In this document: one piece after another, positions 17,944-26,661 of the stretch
How positions within the stretch are numbered: position 1 is the stretch's first letter
How the letters are laid out: the number at the start of each line of letters is the position of its first letter
Origin: an uncultured Pelagibacteraceae bacterium
Lineage (GTDB): Bacteria > Pseudomonadota > Alphaproteobacteria > Pelagibacterales > Pelagibacteraceae
DNA length: 43,846 nt
Direction of reading: 5' to 3'
Assembly: GCA_902590465.1 (NCBI GenBank)
Contig: CACIWX010000004.1
Coordinates: forward strand, 1-43,846
Made by a program: the position numbers and the translations under genes
The notes under the pieces: model-generated
The model's database searches: none
What the model saw: only the letters and a program-made list of their open reading frames with translations
What the model was told of the DNA's origin: nothing

Positions 17944-18316
17944 ATGTCACTACTCCCCAAATTATTATTTCTGGATTGTCTGTTAAATTAATTCTATCCG
18001 ATGTATTTTTAGAACCGGATGTCAGATAGTTGGTTCCTTTGCTCTTAATTAAAGTTTTTACTACAAGTTCTTCATTAACATTTGCTATTACTGTTGAAAA
18101 ATTTTTTGGATTTAGACTTTTATCTACTATTAATAAATCTCCATCGTATATTCCGACGTTAGTCATAGACTTTCCTTGGACTCTTATAATAAAAGTAGCT
18201 GGTGCATTTGTTATTAGGTGTGAATTTAAGTCTATATCATCTTCAATATAATCAGTGGCTGGTGATGGAAAACCGGCTCCTACTTTGTGTAAATAAAATG
18301 GTACTGTTAGCTTCAT
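17924..18316 (-). CDS. umuD: UmuD, LexA-type self-cleaving subunit of DNA polymerase V
   Basis: A 130-aa S24-family protein. RecA-stimulated self-cleavage is expected at Ala14-Gly15 ([10 protein letters not shown]). The catalytic Ser50 ([21 protein letters not shown]) was located by position, and Lys87 (ELVVKTL) lies 37 residues later, the same spacing as in the E. coli protein. It is somewhat short at the N-terminus. It precedes and overlaps umuC. A GTTC-N7-GTTC element starts 5 bp from its ATG, indicating SOS control. Confidence 0.95.
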   Translation of the reverse strand: MKLTVPFYLHKVGAGFPSPATDYIEDDIDLNSHLITNAPATFIIRVQGKSMTNVGIYDGDLLIVDKSLNPKNFSTVIANVNEELVVKTLIKSKGTNYLTSGSKNTSDRINLTDNPEIIIWGVVTYVIHKQ

Positions 18317-18320
18317 AAAT

Positions 18321-18335
18321 GTTCTTGTTTTGTTC
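18321..18335 (-). promoter_or_regulatory. LexA operator (alphaproteobacterial SOS box) of umuDC
   Basis: GTTC, seven bases, GTTC on the plus strand is the direct-repeat LexA box known in Alphaproteobacteria. It sits between a promoter-like -10 (18336-18341) and the umuD ATG, so bound repressor would cover the transcription start. Two exact GTTC half sites at N7 in such A+T-rich DNA, ahead of umuDC, make chance unlikely. Confidence 0.87.
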
Positions 18336-18365
18336 TTTATAACTGATAAACTGCCCTTCAGTCAA
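18336..18365 (-). promoter_or_regulatory. Promoter of umuDC
   Basis: On the minus strand TTGACT (18360-18365) and TATAAA (18336-18341) are separated by 18 bp. The -10 directly abuts the LexA operator. The implied leader is only about 12 nt, with no Shine-Dalgarno-like run. Confidence 0.6.
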
Positions 18366-18388
18366 CCTTTTTGATTTAAACTGATAAA
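18341..18388. repeat. 10-bp direct repeat in the umuD/binding-protein gap
   Basis: AACTGATAAA occurs at 18341-18350 and again at 18379-18388, start-to-start 38 bp. Each copy is preceded on the minus strand by TTGAC(C/T), 3 and 9 bp before. It may be a second regulator site or a duplicated promoter segment. Confidence 0.5.
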
Positions 18389-18440
18389 GTGGGTCAAATT
18401 GCAAATCGAAAAAAAGGAGAGGATTGGCTATTAACTAAGT

Positions 18441-19211
18441 GTGATTAAAAAAATTTTTTCAGCACTATTAGTATTGCTAATAACAACAAGTGCTCAAGCA
18501 GCATCTAAATTAGACTCAATCAAAAAAAATGGAGAGTTAAGAGTTGGAACGACAGGAGACTGGGATCCAATGTCAATGAAAGATCCTGCTACGAACAAGT
18601 ACAAAGGTTTTGATATAGATGTAATGAAAGAGTTAGCTAAAGATTTGGGTGTAAAAGTAAAATTTGTTCCTGCTGAATGGAAGACTATTGTTGCTGGAAT
18701 AACTGCAGACAGATATGATATTTCTACTAGCGTAACTAAAACACCTAAAAGAGCTGAAGTAGCAGGTTTTACAGCTACATATTACAAATACGGAACTGTT
18801 CCTTTAGTTCTAAAAAAGAATTTAAAAAAATTTCCAACTTGGGACTCTTTAAACAATAAAGATGTTAAAATAGCTACTACGTTAGGTACGTCTCAAGAAG
18901 AAAAAGCAAAAGAATTTTTTCCAAAATCAAAATTACAATCAGTAGAAGCGCCTGCTAGAGACTTTCAAGAAGTACTTGCTGGCAGAGCTGATGGAAATAT
19001 AACAAGTTCAACAGAAGCTAACAAATTAGTAATTAAATATCCTCAATTAGCAATTGTGCCAGATGGTGAAAAAAATCCAGCGTTCTTGGCCATGATGGTT
19101 CCAAAAGGTGATAAAGTTTGGAATGATTATGTAAGCAATTGGATAAAGAAAAAACAATCATCAGGATTTTTCAAAAGATTACTAGCTAAGTATAACTTAA
19201 AGAGCTTATAA
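18441..19211 (+). CDS. ABC-type amino-acid substrate-binding protein (family 3; PheC-like)
   Basis: A 256-aa periplasmic protein with signal peptide (cleavage likely after AQA near residue 20). The mature part starts with [14 protein letters not shown] and contains [17 protein letters not shown] and [12 protein letters not shown], the Arg being the usual amino-acid carboxylate ligand. The same fold includes periplasmic cyclohexadienyl dehydratase (PheC), so a catalytic role cannot be excluded. A permease follows after 41 bp, favouring transport. The GTG start is forced by an in-frame stop just upstream; the purine run AAGGAGAGG lies an unusual 18 bp before it. Confidence 0.8.
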   Translation: MIKKIFSALLVLLITTSAQAASKLDSIKKNGELRVGTTGDWDPMSMKDPATNKYKGFDIDVMKELAKDLGVKVKFVPAEWKTIVAGITADRYDISTSVTKTPKRAEVAGFTATYYKYGTVPLVLKKNLKKFPTWDSLNNKDVKIATTLGTSQEEKAKEFFPKSKLQSVEAPARDFQEVLAGRADGNITSSTEANKLVIKYPQLAIVPDGEKNPAFLAMMVPKGDKVWNDYVSNWIKKKQSSGFFKRLLAKYNLKSL

Positions 19212-19252
19212 TTTAAGTTTCCATACCTTCAATTAACAAATATAGTCAATTA

Positions 19253-19987
19253 GTGAAATTTTTAAAAATAATTGCTCTATTATTTTTACTACAAGGGTGT
19301 AGCTCAAATTACGAATGGGGCTGGTATATCTTAAGTCCTGAAAATATAGATGGGTTAACTAATCTAAAATTTTTAATAAGTGGTATTACTACAACTATTT
19401 ATATTTCTGTTGTGTCAATCATTCTAGCGATGATAATTGGTTTGATTGTAGCTCTTCCTTCTCTATCAAATAATAAATTTCTAAGTTATTTCAATATAAC
19501 GTATGTAGAAATTGTAAGAGCTATTCCTTTATTAGTTTTAATTCTTTGGATTTATTATGGCCTGCCAATAATGATGGGTGTGAGTTTCTCTCCATTTGTT
19601 TCAGGTATAATCGCTTTAACAATAAGTGAGAGTGCTTTTCAGGCAGAAATTTTTAGAGCTGGGATAAATTCTATATCTAAAGGCCAACATGAGGTATCCG
19701 AGTCTTTAGGAATGGATTTCTGGAGAAAGATGAGATTTGTAATCTTGCCCCAAGCAATTAAAGTAGTACTGCCTGCCATGGGAAATCAATTTGTATATGT
19801 CTTAAAAATGTCTTCACTAGTATCTATTATTGGTATTGGTGATTTAACAAGAAAAGCAAATGAGCTTGTTACGACAACTTATAGACCGCTGGAAATTTAT
19901 ACTTTTTTAATATTGGAATATTTAGTGCTAATTCTAGTTGTTTCATACTTTGTCAGAAAATTAGAAAATAAATTAAAATACAAATAA
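19253..19987 (+). CDS. Amino-acid ABC transporter permease (HisM/GlnP type) with lipobox-like N-terminus
   Basis: A 244-aa inner-membrane protein with about five core membrane segments. The EAA loop reads EVSESLGMDFWRKMRFVILP (147-166), the docking site for the ATPase. GTG start. The first 18 residues end in LLFLLQGCSS, which looks like a lipoprotein signal with Cys16, unusual for a permease. It follows the binding-protein gene by 41 bp. No ATP-binding subunit is nearby: the next gene is a MATE pump on the opposite strand, overlapping by 15 bp. Confidence 0.87.
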   Translation: MKFLKIIALLFLLQGCSSNYEWGWYILSPENIDGLTNLKFLISGITTTIYISVVSIILAMIIGLIVALPSLSNNKFLSYFNITYVEIVRAIPLLVLILWIYYGLPIMMGVSFSPFVSGIIALTISESAFQAEIFRAGINSISKGQHEVSESLGMDFWRKMRFVILPQAIKVVLPAMGNQFVYVLKMSSLVSIIGIGDLTRKANELVTTTYRPLEIYTFLILEYLVLILVVSYFVRKLENKLKYK

Positions 19988-21334
19988 TTTTTTAAAGGTC
20001 ATCCTAAATTTATTTTTTAAAAAAAACGGAACAAACGTTAATACAACTAAGCCCATCATCCAATTTGTAACTAAAATTGTATAGAATATATCTTGGTATT
20101 CACCGTTTCTTATATTTATCACGTACCAAAGAGAAGAGAATGGTATCACTGTAAGTCTTAGTATTGTCATATACAAACTGTAAATTGGTTTTTTGAGTGC
20201 TTGAAATAAAGCTGAAGTTATAAAAAATACTGGATAAACTGGACCAATTAAAGCTGCAACTTGTAAATATAGTGCCCCACTTTGAATGACTTGAGAGTCA
20301 CTGGTAAAAAAAGAAATAATTATTTCAGATGTTAGAAAGACAAAAATACCAGCCAAAACCATGAATCCAGACCCAAACATCAATGCTTTTGCATATACTT
20401 CCTTAACTCTAAAATGCATTTTAGCTCCAAAATTTTGACCAGCTATAGATAAAACCGCAGTGTTCAAACCGATTACAGGAAGAAGTAAAACTTGCTCAAT
20501 TCTTACTGCTGTACCGTAACCTGCCGTTGCTAGTTCACCAAATTGACCAACGAAGTAGAAAATATTAAACACTCCAAACATAATCATTAACATAGTAAAC
20601 ATAATAGGAACTGACTGTTTAAATAAAGTACTTAAGTAATCTATCTTAGGTTTAAAACATTCAATCATTAAATATTTTTTCAATTTACAGCTATAAACTT
20701 TATTAGCTAAATAAATTAAACCTACACATTGAGATACTATTGTTGCTATAGCTAAACCAGCTATTCCAAATGCAGGTATAAATCCATATCCAAAAATAAA
20801 TAATGGATTTAAAAAAATATTTAGAAAGAAGGTGAATATAAGTACGTTTCTATAACTTTTTGTATCGCCTTGTGCATTAAGTGTCCCGTTCAAAGATAAC
20901 TGCACTAAAACAATTATAGAACCAAAAAATATTATATCTAAATACTCTTGTGTTAAAATTATACTTTCTTCAGTTGATCCCATTATTCTTAAAAGTTCAT
21001 CTGAAAAATTTAATCCAAAAAGAGTTACAAAAATAGAAATTGCAATTGCTAAAACAATTGACTGAGCAACATACATTGATGCTTTTCTATCTTCTTTTGC
21101 TCCAATAGCATTACTAATAAGCGCTGTGGTACCAGCTGCAATACCAACAGCTACTGCAATTGCAATAAAATATATTGGCCAAGATTTTGCTATCGCTGCT
21201 AGAGCCTCTGGTGAAATTCTACCCGCAAAATAAGTATCAACAAGATTGTAAAATGTTTGAAAAAGAGATCCGGTGCTAGCTGGTATGGTAACTTGTCTCA
21301 ATAATTGCCAAATAGAACCTTTTGTTAAATCCAT
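19973..21334 (-). CDS. MATE family multidrug/cation efflux transporter
   Basis: A 453-aa inner-membrane protein with about 12 hydrophobic segments in two MatE halves. The N-terminal IPASTGSLFQTFYNLVDTYF is characteristic. An upstream in-frame start would add 18 residues inside trhO; I chose the ATG at 21334, which follows the trhO stop by 4 bp and begins MDLTKGSIWQLL as in relatives. Substrate unknown. It is convergent with the ABC permease and probably cotranscribed with trhO. Confidence 0.88.
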   Translation of the reverse strand: MDLTKGSIWQLLRQVTIPASTGSLFQTFYNLVDTYFAGRISPEALAAIAKSWPIYFIAIAVAVGIAAGTTALISNAIGAKEDRKASMYVAQSIVLAIAISIFVTLFGLNFSDELLRIMGSTEESIILTQEYLDIIFFGSIIVLVQLSLNGTLNAQGDTKSYRNVLIFTFFLNIFLNPLFIFGYGFIPAFGIAGLAIATIVSQCVGLIYLANKVYSCKLKKYLMIECFKPKIDYLSTLFKQSVPIMFTMLMIMFGVFNIFYFVGQFGELATAGYGTAVRIEQVLLLPVIGLNTAVLSIAGQNFGAKMHFRVKEVYAKALMFGSGFMVLAGIFVFLTSEIIISFFTSDSQVIQSGALYLQVAALIGPVYPVFFITSALFQALKKPIYSLYMTILRLTVIPFSSLWYVINIRNGEYQDIFYTILVTNWMMGLVVLTFVPFFLKNKFRMTFKKLFVF

Positions 21335-21338
21335 ATAA

Positions 21339-22244
21339 TTAATATTCCTTTTGGAACTTATGCTTTTTTCCAGACTTTTTAGCAACATTAATCTGACTTT
21401 GTCTCATTCGAAATCTAGATTTTTGTATGCTAGTTAGTGTGTCATAACATCTTGAACAGGAAACTCCCTCCTCATATTTATTTGATTTTTTGTCTTGAAC
21501 AGAAAGTGGAGTCCGGCATCCGCTGCACATTGAGAAAGATCCTTGTTTAAGCTTATGCTTTAAAGAAATTCTATTATCAAACACAAAACATTCACCTTTC
21601 CATAAACTATCTTTTTTTTCAGTTTTATTTAAATAATTAAGTATTCCACCCTTTAATTGAAATACATTTTTAAATCCCTTGTTTTTTAAAAAAATTGAGG
21701 CTTTTTCACATCTAATACCTCCAGTACAAAACATAGCGACAGGCTTTGTTTTTTCAATTTTTTTCAAAAATTTTGGAAAATCTCTAAAGTTTTGTATTTT
21801 AGGATTAATTGCATTCTTAAAAGTTCCCACACTATGTTCAAAAGGTTTGCGTGCATCTATAACTAAAGTTTCTTTATTTGAAATTAATTTATTCCAAGAT
21901 TTATTTGAAACATATTTATTCAGTTTTTTATTTTTTTTATTTACCTTTATACCTAATGGAACTACTTCTTTTTTAATCTTAATTTTTCCCTTATGAAATG
22001 GTTGAAAGTCACATTGTGATGTATTTTTGCTGTCAAAATCTTTAAACTTAAATACTTTTTTTAAAGATTTTATTATCAGGCTAATATTTCTCTTCTTACC
22101 AGCAATTGTTCCATTAATTCCTTCTTGGGAAAGAATAATTGTACCCTTTATGTTATTTTTTAATATTTCTCTTTGCAGAAACTCTTTATTTTTCACTAAA
22201 AAATTACTTTTCTTAAACTTATAAAATCCAAAAATAGTAAACAT
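21339..22244 (-). CDS. trhO: tRNA uridine(34) hydroxylase TrhO (rhodanese-like, UPF0176)
   Basis: Oxygen-dependent hydroxylase making 5-hydroxyuridine at tRNA wobble position 34. It is 301 aa. An N-terminal domain contains SQEGINGTIAG (about 39-49). The rhodanese domain follows, with active-loop Cys173 in MFCTGGIRCEKAS. The C-terminal region has paired cysteines (CSGC and CSRC) that may bind metal. The start overlaps the stop of the O-methyltransferase gene. TrhO acts on tRNA wobble uridine like the cmo pathway, though no partner gene is adjacent. Confidence 0.93.
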   Translation of the reverse strand: MFTIFGFYKFKKSNFLVKNKEFLQREILKNNIKGTIILSQEGINGTIAGKKRNISLIIKSLKKVFKFKDFDSKNTSQCDFQPFHKGKIKIKKEVVPLGIKVNKKNKKLNKYVSNKSWNKLISNKETLVIDARKPFEHSVGTFKNAINPKIQNFRDFPKFLKKIEKTKPVAMFCTGGIRCEKASIFLKNKGFKNVFQLKGGILNYLNKTEKKDSLWKGECFVFDNRISLKHKLKQGSFSMCSGCRTPLSVQDKKSNKYEEGVSCSRCYDTLTSIQKSRFRMRQSQINVAKKSGKKHKFQKEY

Positions 22245-22897
22245 TAATTTTTAATACAAATTGTTAACCCATCACCAATGGGAATGATATTTTTTATCAC
22301 TCTATTATCTTCTTTCACATGTTTGTTAAATTCTCTGATAATATTGGTGAATTTGTCATTTTTTAATTTATCAGCTACCTCACCATGCCATAAAATATTA
22401 TCAATTATAATCAGTCCATTTTTATCAATCAATTTAATACTTTTTTCATAATAATTTATATAATTTTCTTTATCTGCATCAATAAAAACCAAATCAAATT
22501 TTTGTTTAAAATTTTCTAGTTCTTTCAAACTCTCAAGTGCTGGCTTTATAATTTGTGTTATCTTGTTTTCATTAGCCTTATCATAAAAAGATTTTGCTTT
22601 TTTACTAAATTCAACATTTTTATCTAAGCTAATTAAAGATCCATCATCAGGTAATGATAGGGCCATTGATAAAGCACTAAAACCTGTAAAGCTTCCAATT
22701 TCTAAAACTTTTTTTGTATTAGATGTTTTAATTAATGTTTGAAGAAATTGTGCTTGTGAAATAGATATTTGCAGTTTCTTCTGGTCACCAAGACTAAGAT
22801 TATAATCTAAGATTTCTTTTTGAATGTCAGTTAAATCTTCAGAATGGTCAATAATATACTTTTCGAGATTATCTGTTAAATCTAATTTTTTAGGCAT
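22244..22897 (-). CDS. SAM-dependent O-methyltransferase (caffeoyl-CoA/catechol type)
   Basis: A 217-aa class I methyltransferase. The SAM-binding motif is KVLEIGSFTGFSALSMA (about 69-85), with the acidic SLDKN after it. DLVFIDADKENYINYY carries the metal-binding Asp, and IIIDNILWHGEV the second metal site. This matches the Mg-dependent Methyltransf_3 family. Some bacterial members modify 5-hydroxyuridine in tRNA (TrmR) and others act on small molecules. Because trhO, which makes 5-hydroxyuridine, is the next gene and overlaps it, a tRNA role is attractive. Confidence 0.85.
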   Translation of the reverse strand: MPKKLDLTDNLEKYIIDHSEDLTDIQKEILDYNLSLGDQKKLQISISQAQFLQTLIKTSNTKKVLEIGSFTGFSALSMALSLPDDGSLISLDKNVEFSKKAKSFYDKANENKITQIIKPALESLKELENFKQKFDLVFIDADKENYINYYEKSIKLIDKNGLIIIDNILWHGEVADKLKNDKFTNIIREFNKHVKEDNRVIKNIIPIGDGLTICIKN

Positions 22898-22899
22898 AA

Positions 22900-24369
22900 T
22901 TAGCCTTTTAAAAGTTTTTTTAGAATCTCGTTTGTTAATTGGGGATTTGCTTTTCCTCCAGAAGACTTCATTACTTGACCAACAAAAAAACCAAATAATT
23001 TTTCTTTTCCGGATTTATATTGATCAACTTTATCTTTGTTTTTAGTTAAAATTTCATTAATCATTTTTTCTAATTCTTTAGGGTCGCTCTGCTGTTTCAG
23101 GCCTTTTGACTCAATTATTTTTTTTGGATTGTCACCTGTTTCAAGTATTATTTCAAAAACTTCTTTCGCTATTCTCCCTGAAATTTCTCCAGATTTTATT
23201 GATTGAACTAATTCTGCAAAATGCTTTGCTGATATAGGAGATTTTGATATATCAAGTCCCTTATCATTTAACATTGCAAATAAATCCCCCATCATCCAAG
23301 TAGCTGCAAGTTTTTTATCTGATAATTTTGCAACTTCTTCGTAATAGTCAGATATTTCTTTTTCAGAAACTAGAACATTTGCTTCATATGCATTTAGTCC
23401 ATATTCTTTTATAAATCTTTCTTTTTTCTTATCGGGAAGTTCGGGAAGAGTTTTTTTTAAATCGTCGATTAATTTTTGTTCTAACTTTAAAGGTAAAAGG
23501 TCAGGATCTGGAAAATATCTGTAATCATGAGCATCTTCTTTTGATCTCATTGATCTTGTCTCATTTTTTTTAGTATCAAAAAGCCTAGTTTCTTGATCTA
23601 TCACTTTACCATTTTCTATTAGTTCAACTTGTCTTGCGGCTTCGTACTCTATTGCCATCTGCATAAATTTTATAGAATTTACATTTTTTATTTCACAACG
23701 TGTTCCAAAATTTTTATCACCTTCTTTTCTTACAGATACATTAACATCAGCTCTAAGTGATCCTTCTTGCATATTTCCGTCACAGGTTCCTAAATATCTC
23801 ATTATTGACCTTAATTTTTTAATGTATGCATTAACCTCATCTGGTGATCTAAGATCTGGTTTACTTACAATCTCCATTAAAGCTATTCCTGAACGATTTA
23901 AATCAACATAAGTATTAGATGGATCCATATCATGAATACTTTTACCCGCATCTTGCTCGAGATGAAGTCTTTCTATGCCAATTTCTTTTGATCCATAAGG
24001 CATATCTAATAAAACTTTACCTTCTCCTACGATGGGGTTCTTATATTGAGATATTTGATAACCTTGAGGTAAATCTGCATAGAAATAATTTTTCCTATCA
24101 AAAACCGAGTAATTATTTATTTTAGCATTTAAACCAAGGCCAGTTCTTACTGCTTGCTTAACACATTCTTCATTAATGACCGGTAACATTCCAGGAAAAG
24201 CAGAGTCAATCAAACTTACCTGGTTATTAGGATCAGCGCCAAATTTAGTTGATGAACCAGAAAAAAGTTTAGATTTAGATAAAACTTGAGCATGAACCTC
24301 AAGACCTATCACAACTTCATATTTCCCTTTTTCTCCCTTAATAAAATAATCAAATTTTTCTTTACTCAT
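22900..24369 (-). CDS. gatB: Aspartyl/glutamyl-tRNA(Asn/Gln) amidotransferase subunit B
   Basis: tRNA-binding and kinase subunit of GatCAB, which amidates misacylated Glu-tRNA(Gln) and/or Asp-tRNA(Asn). About 489 aa. Signatures are [39 protein letters not shown] and [14 protein letters not shown], with a C-terminal YqeY-like tail domain. I chose the ATG at 24369, which overlaps the gatA stop (ATGA), over a GTG 9 bp upstream. It is the last of gatC-gatA-gatB. Confidence 0.97.
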   Translation of the reverse strand: MSKEKFDYFIKGEKGKYEVVIGLEVHAQVLSKSKLFSGSSTKFGADPNNQVSLIDSAFPGMLPVINEECVKQAVRTGLGLNAKINNYSVFDRKNYFYADLPQGYQISQYKNPIVGEGKVLLDMPYGSKEIGIERLHLEQDAGKSIHDMDPSNTYVDLNRSGIALMEIVSKPDLRSPDEVNAYIKKLRSIMRYLGTCDGNMQEGSLRADVNVSVRKEGDKNFGTRCEIKNVNSIKFMQMAIEYEAARQVELIENGKVIDQETRLFDTKKNETRSMRSKEDAHDYRYFPDPDLLPLKLEQKLIDDLKKTLPELPDKKKERFIKEYGLNAYEANVLVSEKEISDYYEEVAKLSDKKLAATWMMGDLFAMLNDKGLDISKSPISAKHFAELVQSIKSGEISGRIAKEVFEIILETGDNPKKIIESKGLKQQSDPKELEKMINEILTKNKDKVDQYKSGKEKLFGFFVGQVMKSSGGKANPQLTNEILKKLLKG

Positions 24370-25823
24370 GACCACCACTTTTTGATTTCATTTTTAAAAC
24401 CACAATTTTTTTCAAATGCGTAACCAATATTAAGAATTTTTTGCTCGTCTAATGCTTTCCCAATAAGTTGCAAACCTAAAGGATAACCTTGCTTATCAAC
24501 ACCTGCAGGCATTGATAAAGCTGGTAGACCAGCTAAATTCACTGGTACAGTAAAAATATCATTCAAATACATAGAAACGGGATCATTTGTTTTTTCCCCT
24601 ATTTTAAATGCAGAACTTGGAGTTGATGGAGTTAGAATTGCATCTATTTTTGTAAAACTATCATCAAAATCTTTTTTTATTAGTTGTCTCACTTTTTGTG
24701 CTTTAAGATAATAAGCATCATAATAACCTGATGAGAGAACATAAGTGCCAATTAGTATTCTACGTTTTACTTCATCTCCAAAACCCTCGGAACGTGTTTT
24801 TTCATACATCTCGATTAAATCTTTTCCTTGCTTTGATCTATAACCGTATCTAACTCCATCATATCTTGCTAAATTAGATGAAGCTTCAGCCGGAGCAACT
24901 ATATAATAAGTTGGTAAAGCATATTTTGTATGAGGCAATGAAATATCAATTAATTGTGCACCAAGATCTTTTAATATCTTTTTTCCTTTTTCCCAAAGTT
25001 CATCAACCTCCTTTGGCATATTATCAACACGATATTCTTTTGGAATTCCAATTTTTAAACCTTTAATATTATCTTTTAAATTTTTTGAATATTGTTCTTT
25101 CTTTTTATTTATTGAAGTAGAGTCTTTTTCATCAAATCCAGACATTGACTCCAGCATGATTGCACAATCTTTTATTGTTTTTGTCATTGGGCCAGCTTGA
25201 TCTAAAGAAGATGCAAAAGCTACGATACCCCATCTAGAACATAAACCATAAGTTGGTTTTAAGCCTACGGTACCTGTGAATGAAGCTGGTTGCCTAATTG
25301 ATCCACCTGTATCTGTTCCAATTGTAGCTGGAGTTAAGTCTGCGGCTAAAGCAGATGATGATCCTCCAGATGAGCCTCCGGGCACTAATTGATCTCCTAC
25401 AGGATTAATTACATTTCCATAATGACTTGTCTCGTTAGAAGAGCCCATCGCAAATTCATCACAATTTAATTTTCCTAAAAGAAAAGATCCATTGTTCCAT
25501 AAATTTTTTGTAACAGTTGACTCATAAGATGGAATAAAATTATTTAAAATGTTGCTTCCAGCAGTTGTTTTTGTATTTTCTGTACAAAATAAATCTTTTA
25601 CAGCTAAAGGTATTCCTGGCAGCAATTGATCAAAATTTGGTTTATTGTCGAATTGTTTAGCTTTATCCAAAGCTTGATCAAATGTTGTAGTAACAAATGC
25701 ATTTAACTTTTTTGCGCTTTCAATGTTTTTTATATATGCTTTGGTTAAATCTGTAGAGGAGACTTTTTTCGTTTTTACGTTTTCTATAATTTCATTAAGA
25801 CTTTGATTTGTAATATCAGCCAT
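24366..25823 (-). CDS. gatA: Aspartyl/glutamyl-tRNA(Asn/Gln) amidotransferase subunit A
   Basis: Glutaminase subunit of GatCAB, releasing ammonia from glutamine. It is 485 aa of amidase-signature type. The Ser-cisSer-Lys triad is Lys76 ([10 protein letters not shown]), Ser151 ([14 protein letters not shown]) and Ser175 ([13 protein letters not shown]). The start shares bases with the gatC stop and the end overlaps gatB, so the three subunits are coupled. Confidence 0.98.
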   Translation of the reverse strand: MADITNQSLNEIIENVKTKKVSSTDLTKAYIKNIESAKKLNAFVTTTFDQALDKAKQFDNKPNFDQLLPGIPLAVKDLFCTENTKTTAGSNILNNFIPSYESTVTKNLWNNGSFLLGKLNCDEFAMGSSNETSHYGNVINPVGDQLVPGGSSGGSSSALAADLTPATIGTDTGGSIRQPASFTGTVGLKPTYGLCSRWGIVAFASSLDQAGPMTKTIKDCAIMLESMSGFDEKDSTSINKKKEQYSKNLKDNIKGLKIGIPKEYRVDNMPKEVDELWEKGKKILKDLGAQLIDISLPHTKYALPTYYIVAPAEASSNLARYDGVRYGYRSKQGKDLIEMYEKTRSEGFGDEVKRRILIGTYVLSSGYYDAYYLKAQKVRQLIKKDFDDSFTKIDAILTPSTPSSAFKIGEKTNDPVSMYLNDIFTVPVNLAGLPALSMPAGVDKQGYPLGLQLIGKALDEQKILNIGYAFEKNCGFKNEIKKWWS

Positions 25824-26110
25824 TACTCCACCACCTTAGGAACTACAAAAAATTCTTCATTTTCTTTAGGTGAATTTTTCAGAACTTTCTCTCTTATCTT
25901 GCCATCACTAATTTCGTCTTTTCTCGATCTTAATGATTGATTAAGTATAGAAGTTAATGGTTCGACTTTGTCTGTATTTAGTTCATTTAATTGCTCTATA
26001 AACTTAAAAATAGAGTTTAAATCTTTTGTTAGACTCTCCACTTTAGCGTCATCAACCGAAATTCGAGCTAATTTTGCTACGTGTTTAATTTTTTCTTTAT
26101 CTAGGGACAT
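25823..26110 (-). CDS. gatC: Aspartyl/glutamyl-tRNA(Asn/Gln) amidotransferase subunit C
   Basis: Small 95-aa subunit that stabilises GatA on GatB. The N-terminal [16 protein letters not shown] and the C-terminal [10 protein letters not shown] are family-typical. It is the first gene of the gatCAB operon and probably of the whole minus-strand run down to the MATE gene. Its start codon lies inside one arm of an 8-bp inverted repeat shared with the divergent ruvX gap. Confidence 0.96.
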   Translation of the reverse strand: MSLDKEKIKHVAKLARISVDDAKVESLTKDLNSIFKFIEQLNELNTDKVEPLTSILNQSLRSRKDEISDGKIREKVLKNSPKENEEFFVVPKVVE

Positions 26111-26149
26111 TTGTGAAATAAGTTAATTTAGATGTGTTTTATCACAAAT
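26109..26149. repeat. Inverted repeat between gatC and ruvX
   Basis: ATTTGTGA (26109-26116) and TCACAAAT (26142-26149) are perfect 8-bp inverted arms separated by 25 bp, filling the 51-bp divergent gap. One arm overlaps the gatC start codon. It could be a pair of regulator half-sites or a chance match. Confidence 0.4.
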
Positions 26150-26161
26150 TAGGTAAATTTC

Positions 26162-26626
26162 ATGCTTGATATTAAAGAATTTAAGAAAAAACTCGATAAA
26201 AAGTCCAGGTTAATGGGAATTGACCCCGGTAGAAAACGTATTGGTGTAGCCATTTCTGATGAAAATAAAATTATTGCCACTCCATATACGACTTTAATTA
26301 AAAATAAATATTCTGAGTTTCTTAAAGAAATAATAAAGATTTTTAATGAAAATCAGATTAAAGGCATTGTAGTTGGAAATCCAATTAATATGGATGGATC
26401 TTCCAGTCAATCGTCACAATCAGCTAAAGATTTAGCTATTAATCTATCAAAAGATGTTACTGAAAATGTCACTTTATGGGATGAGAGATTATCAAGTCAG
26501 GGGGCGTTTAATTTATCCAATGATTTAGCATCAAACACGTCAAAAAAGATAAGCAAATTAGATGAGAATTCTGCACAATTTATACTTCAAGGAGCCTTAG
26601 ACTATTTAACTAAAGAAAATACTTGA
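26162..26626 (+). CDS. ruvX: Pre-16S rRNA nuclease / Holliday junction resolvase-like RuvX (YqgF)
   Basis: RNase H-fold nuclease for final 16S rRNA 5' maturation. It is 154 aa. Conserved sites are GIDPGRKRIGVAISD (Asp21), VVGNPINMDGSSS, and DERLSSQGA with the later LDENSAQFILQGALDYL supplying further acidic residues. It begins the plus-strand run ruvX-pyrB-pyrC'-plsY-topA. gatC and ruvX are often neighbours in Alphaproteobacteria. Confidence 0.94.
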   Translation: MLDIKEFKKKLDKKSRLMGIDPGRKRIGVAISDENKIIATPYTTLIKNKYSEFLKEIIKIFNENQIKGIVVGNPINMDGSSSQSSQSAKDLAINLSKDVTENVTLWDERLSSQGAFNLSNDLASNTSKKISKLDENSAQFILQGALDYLTKENT

Positions 26627-26661
26627 TCTGATACTATAAAACGCCTATAGAGTTGATTTTA

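Noticed and set aside
21335-21388. MATE transporter starting 18 codons earlier
   Set aside because: The extension lies inside trhO and is unlike the N-termini of relatives.
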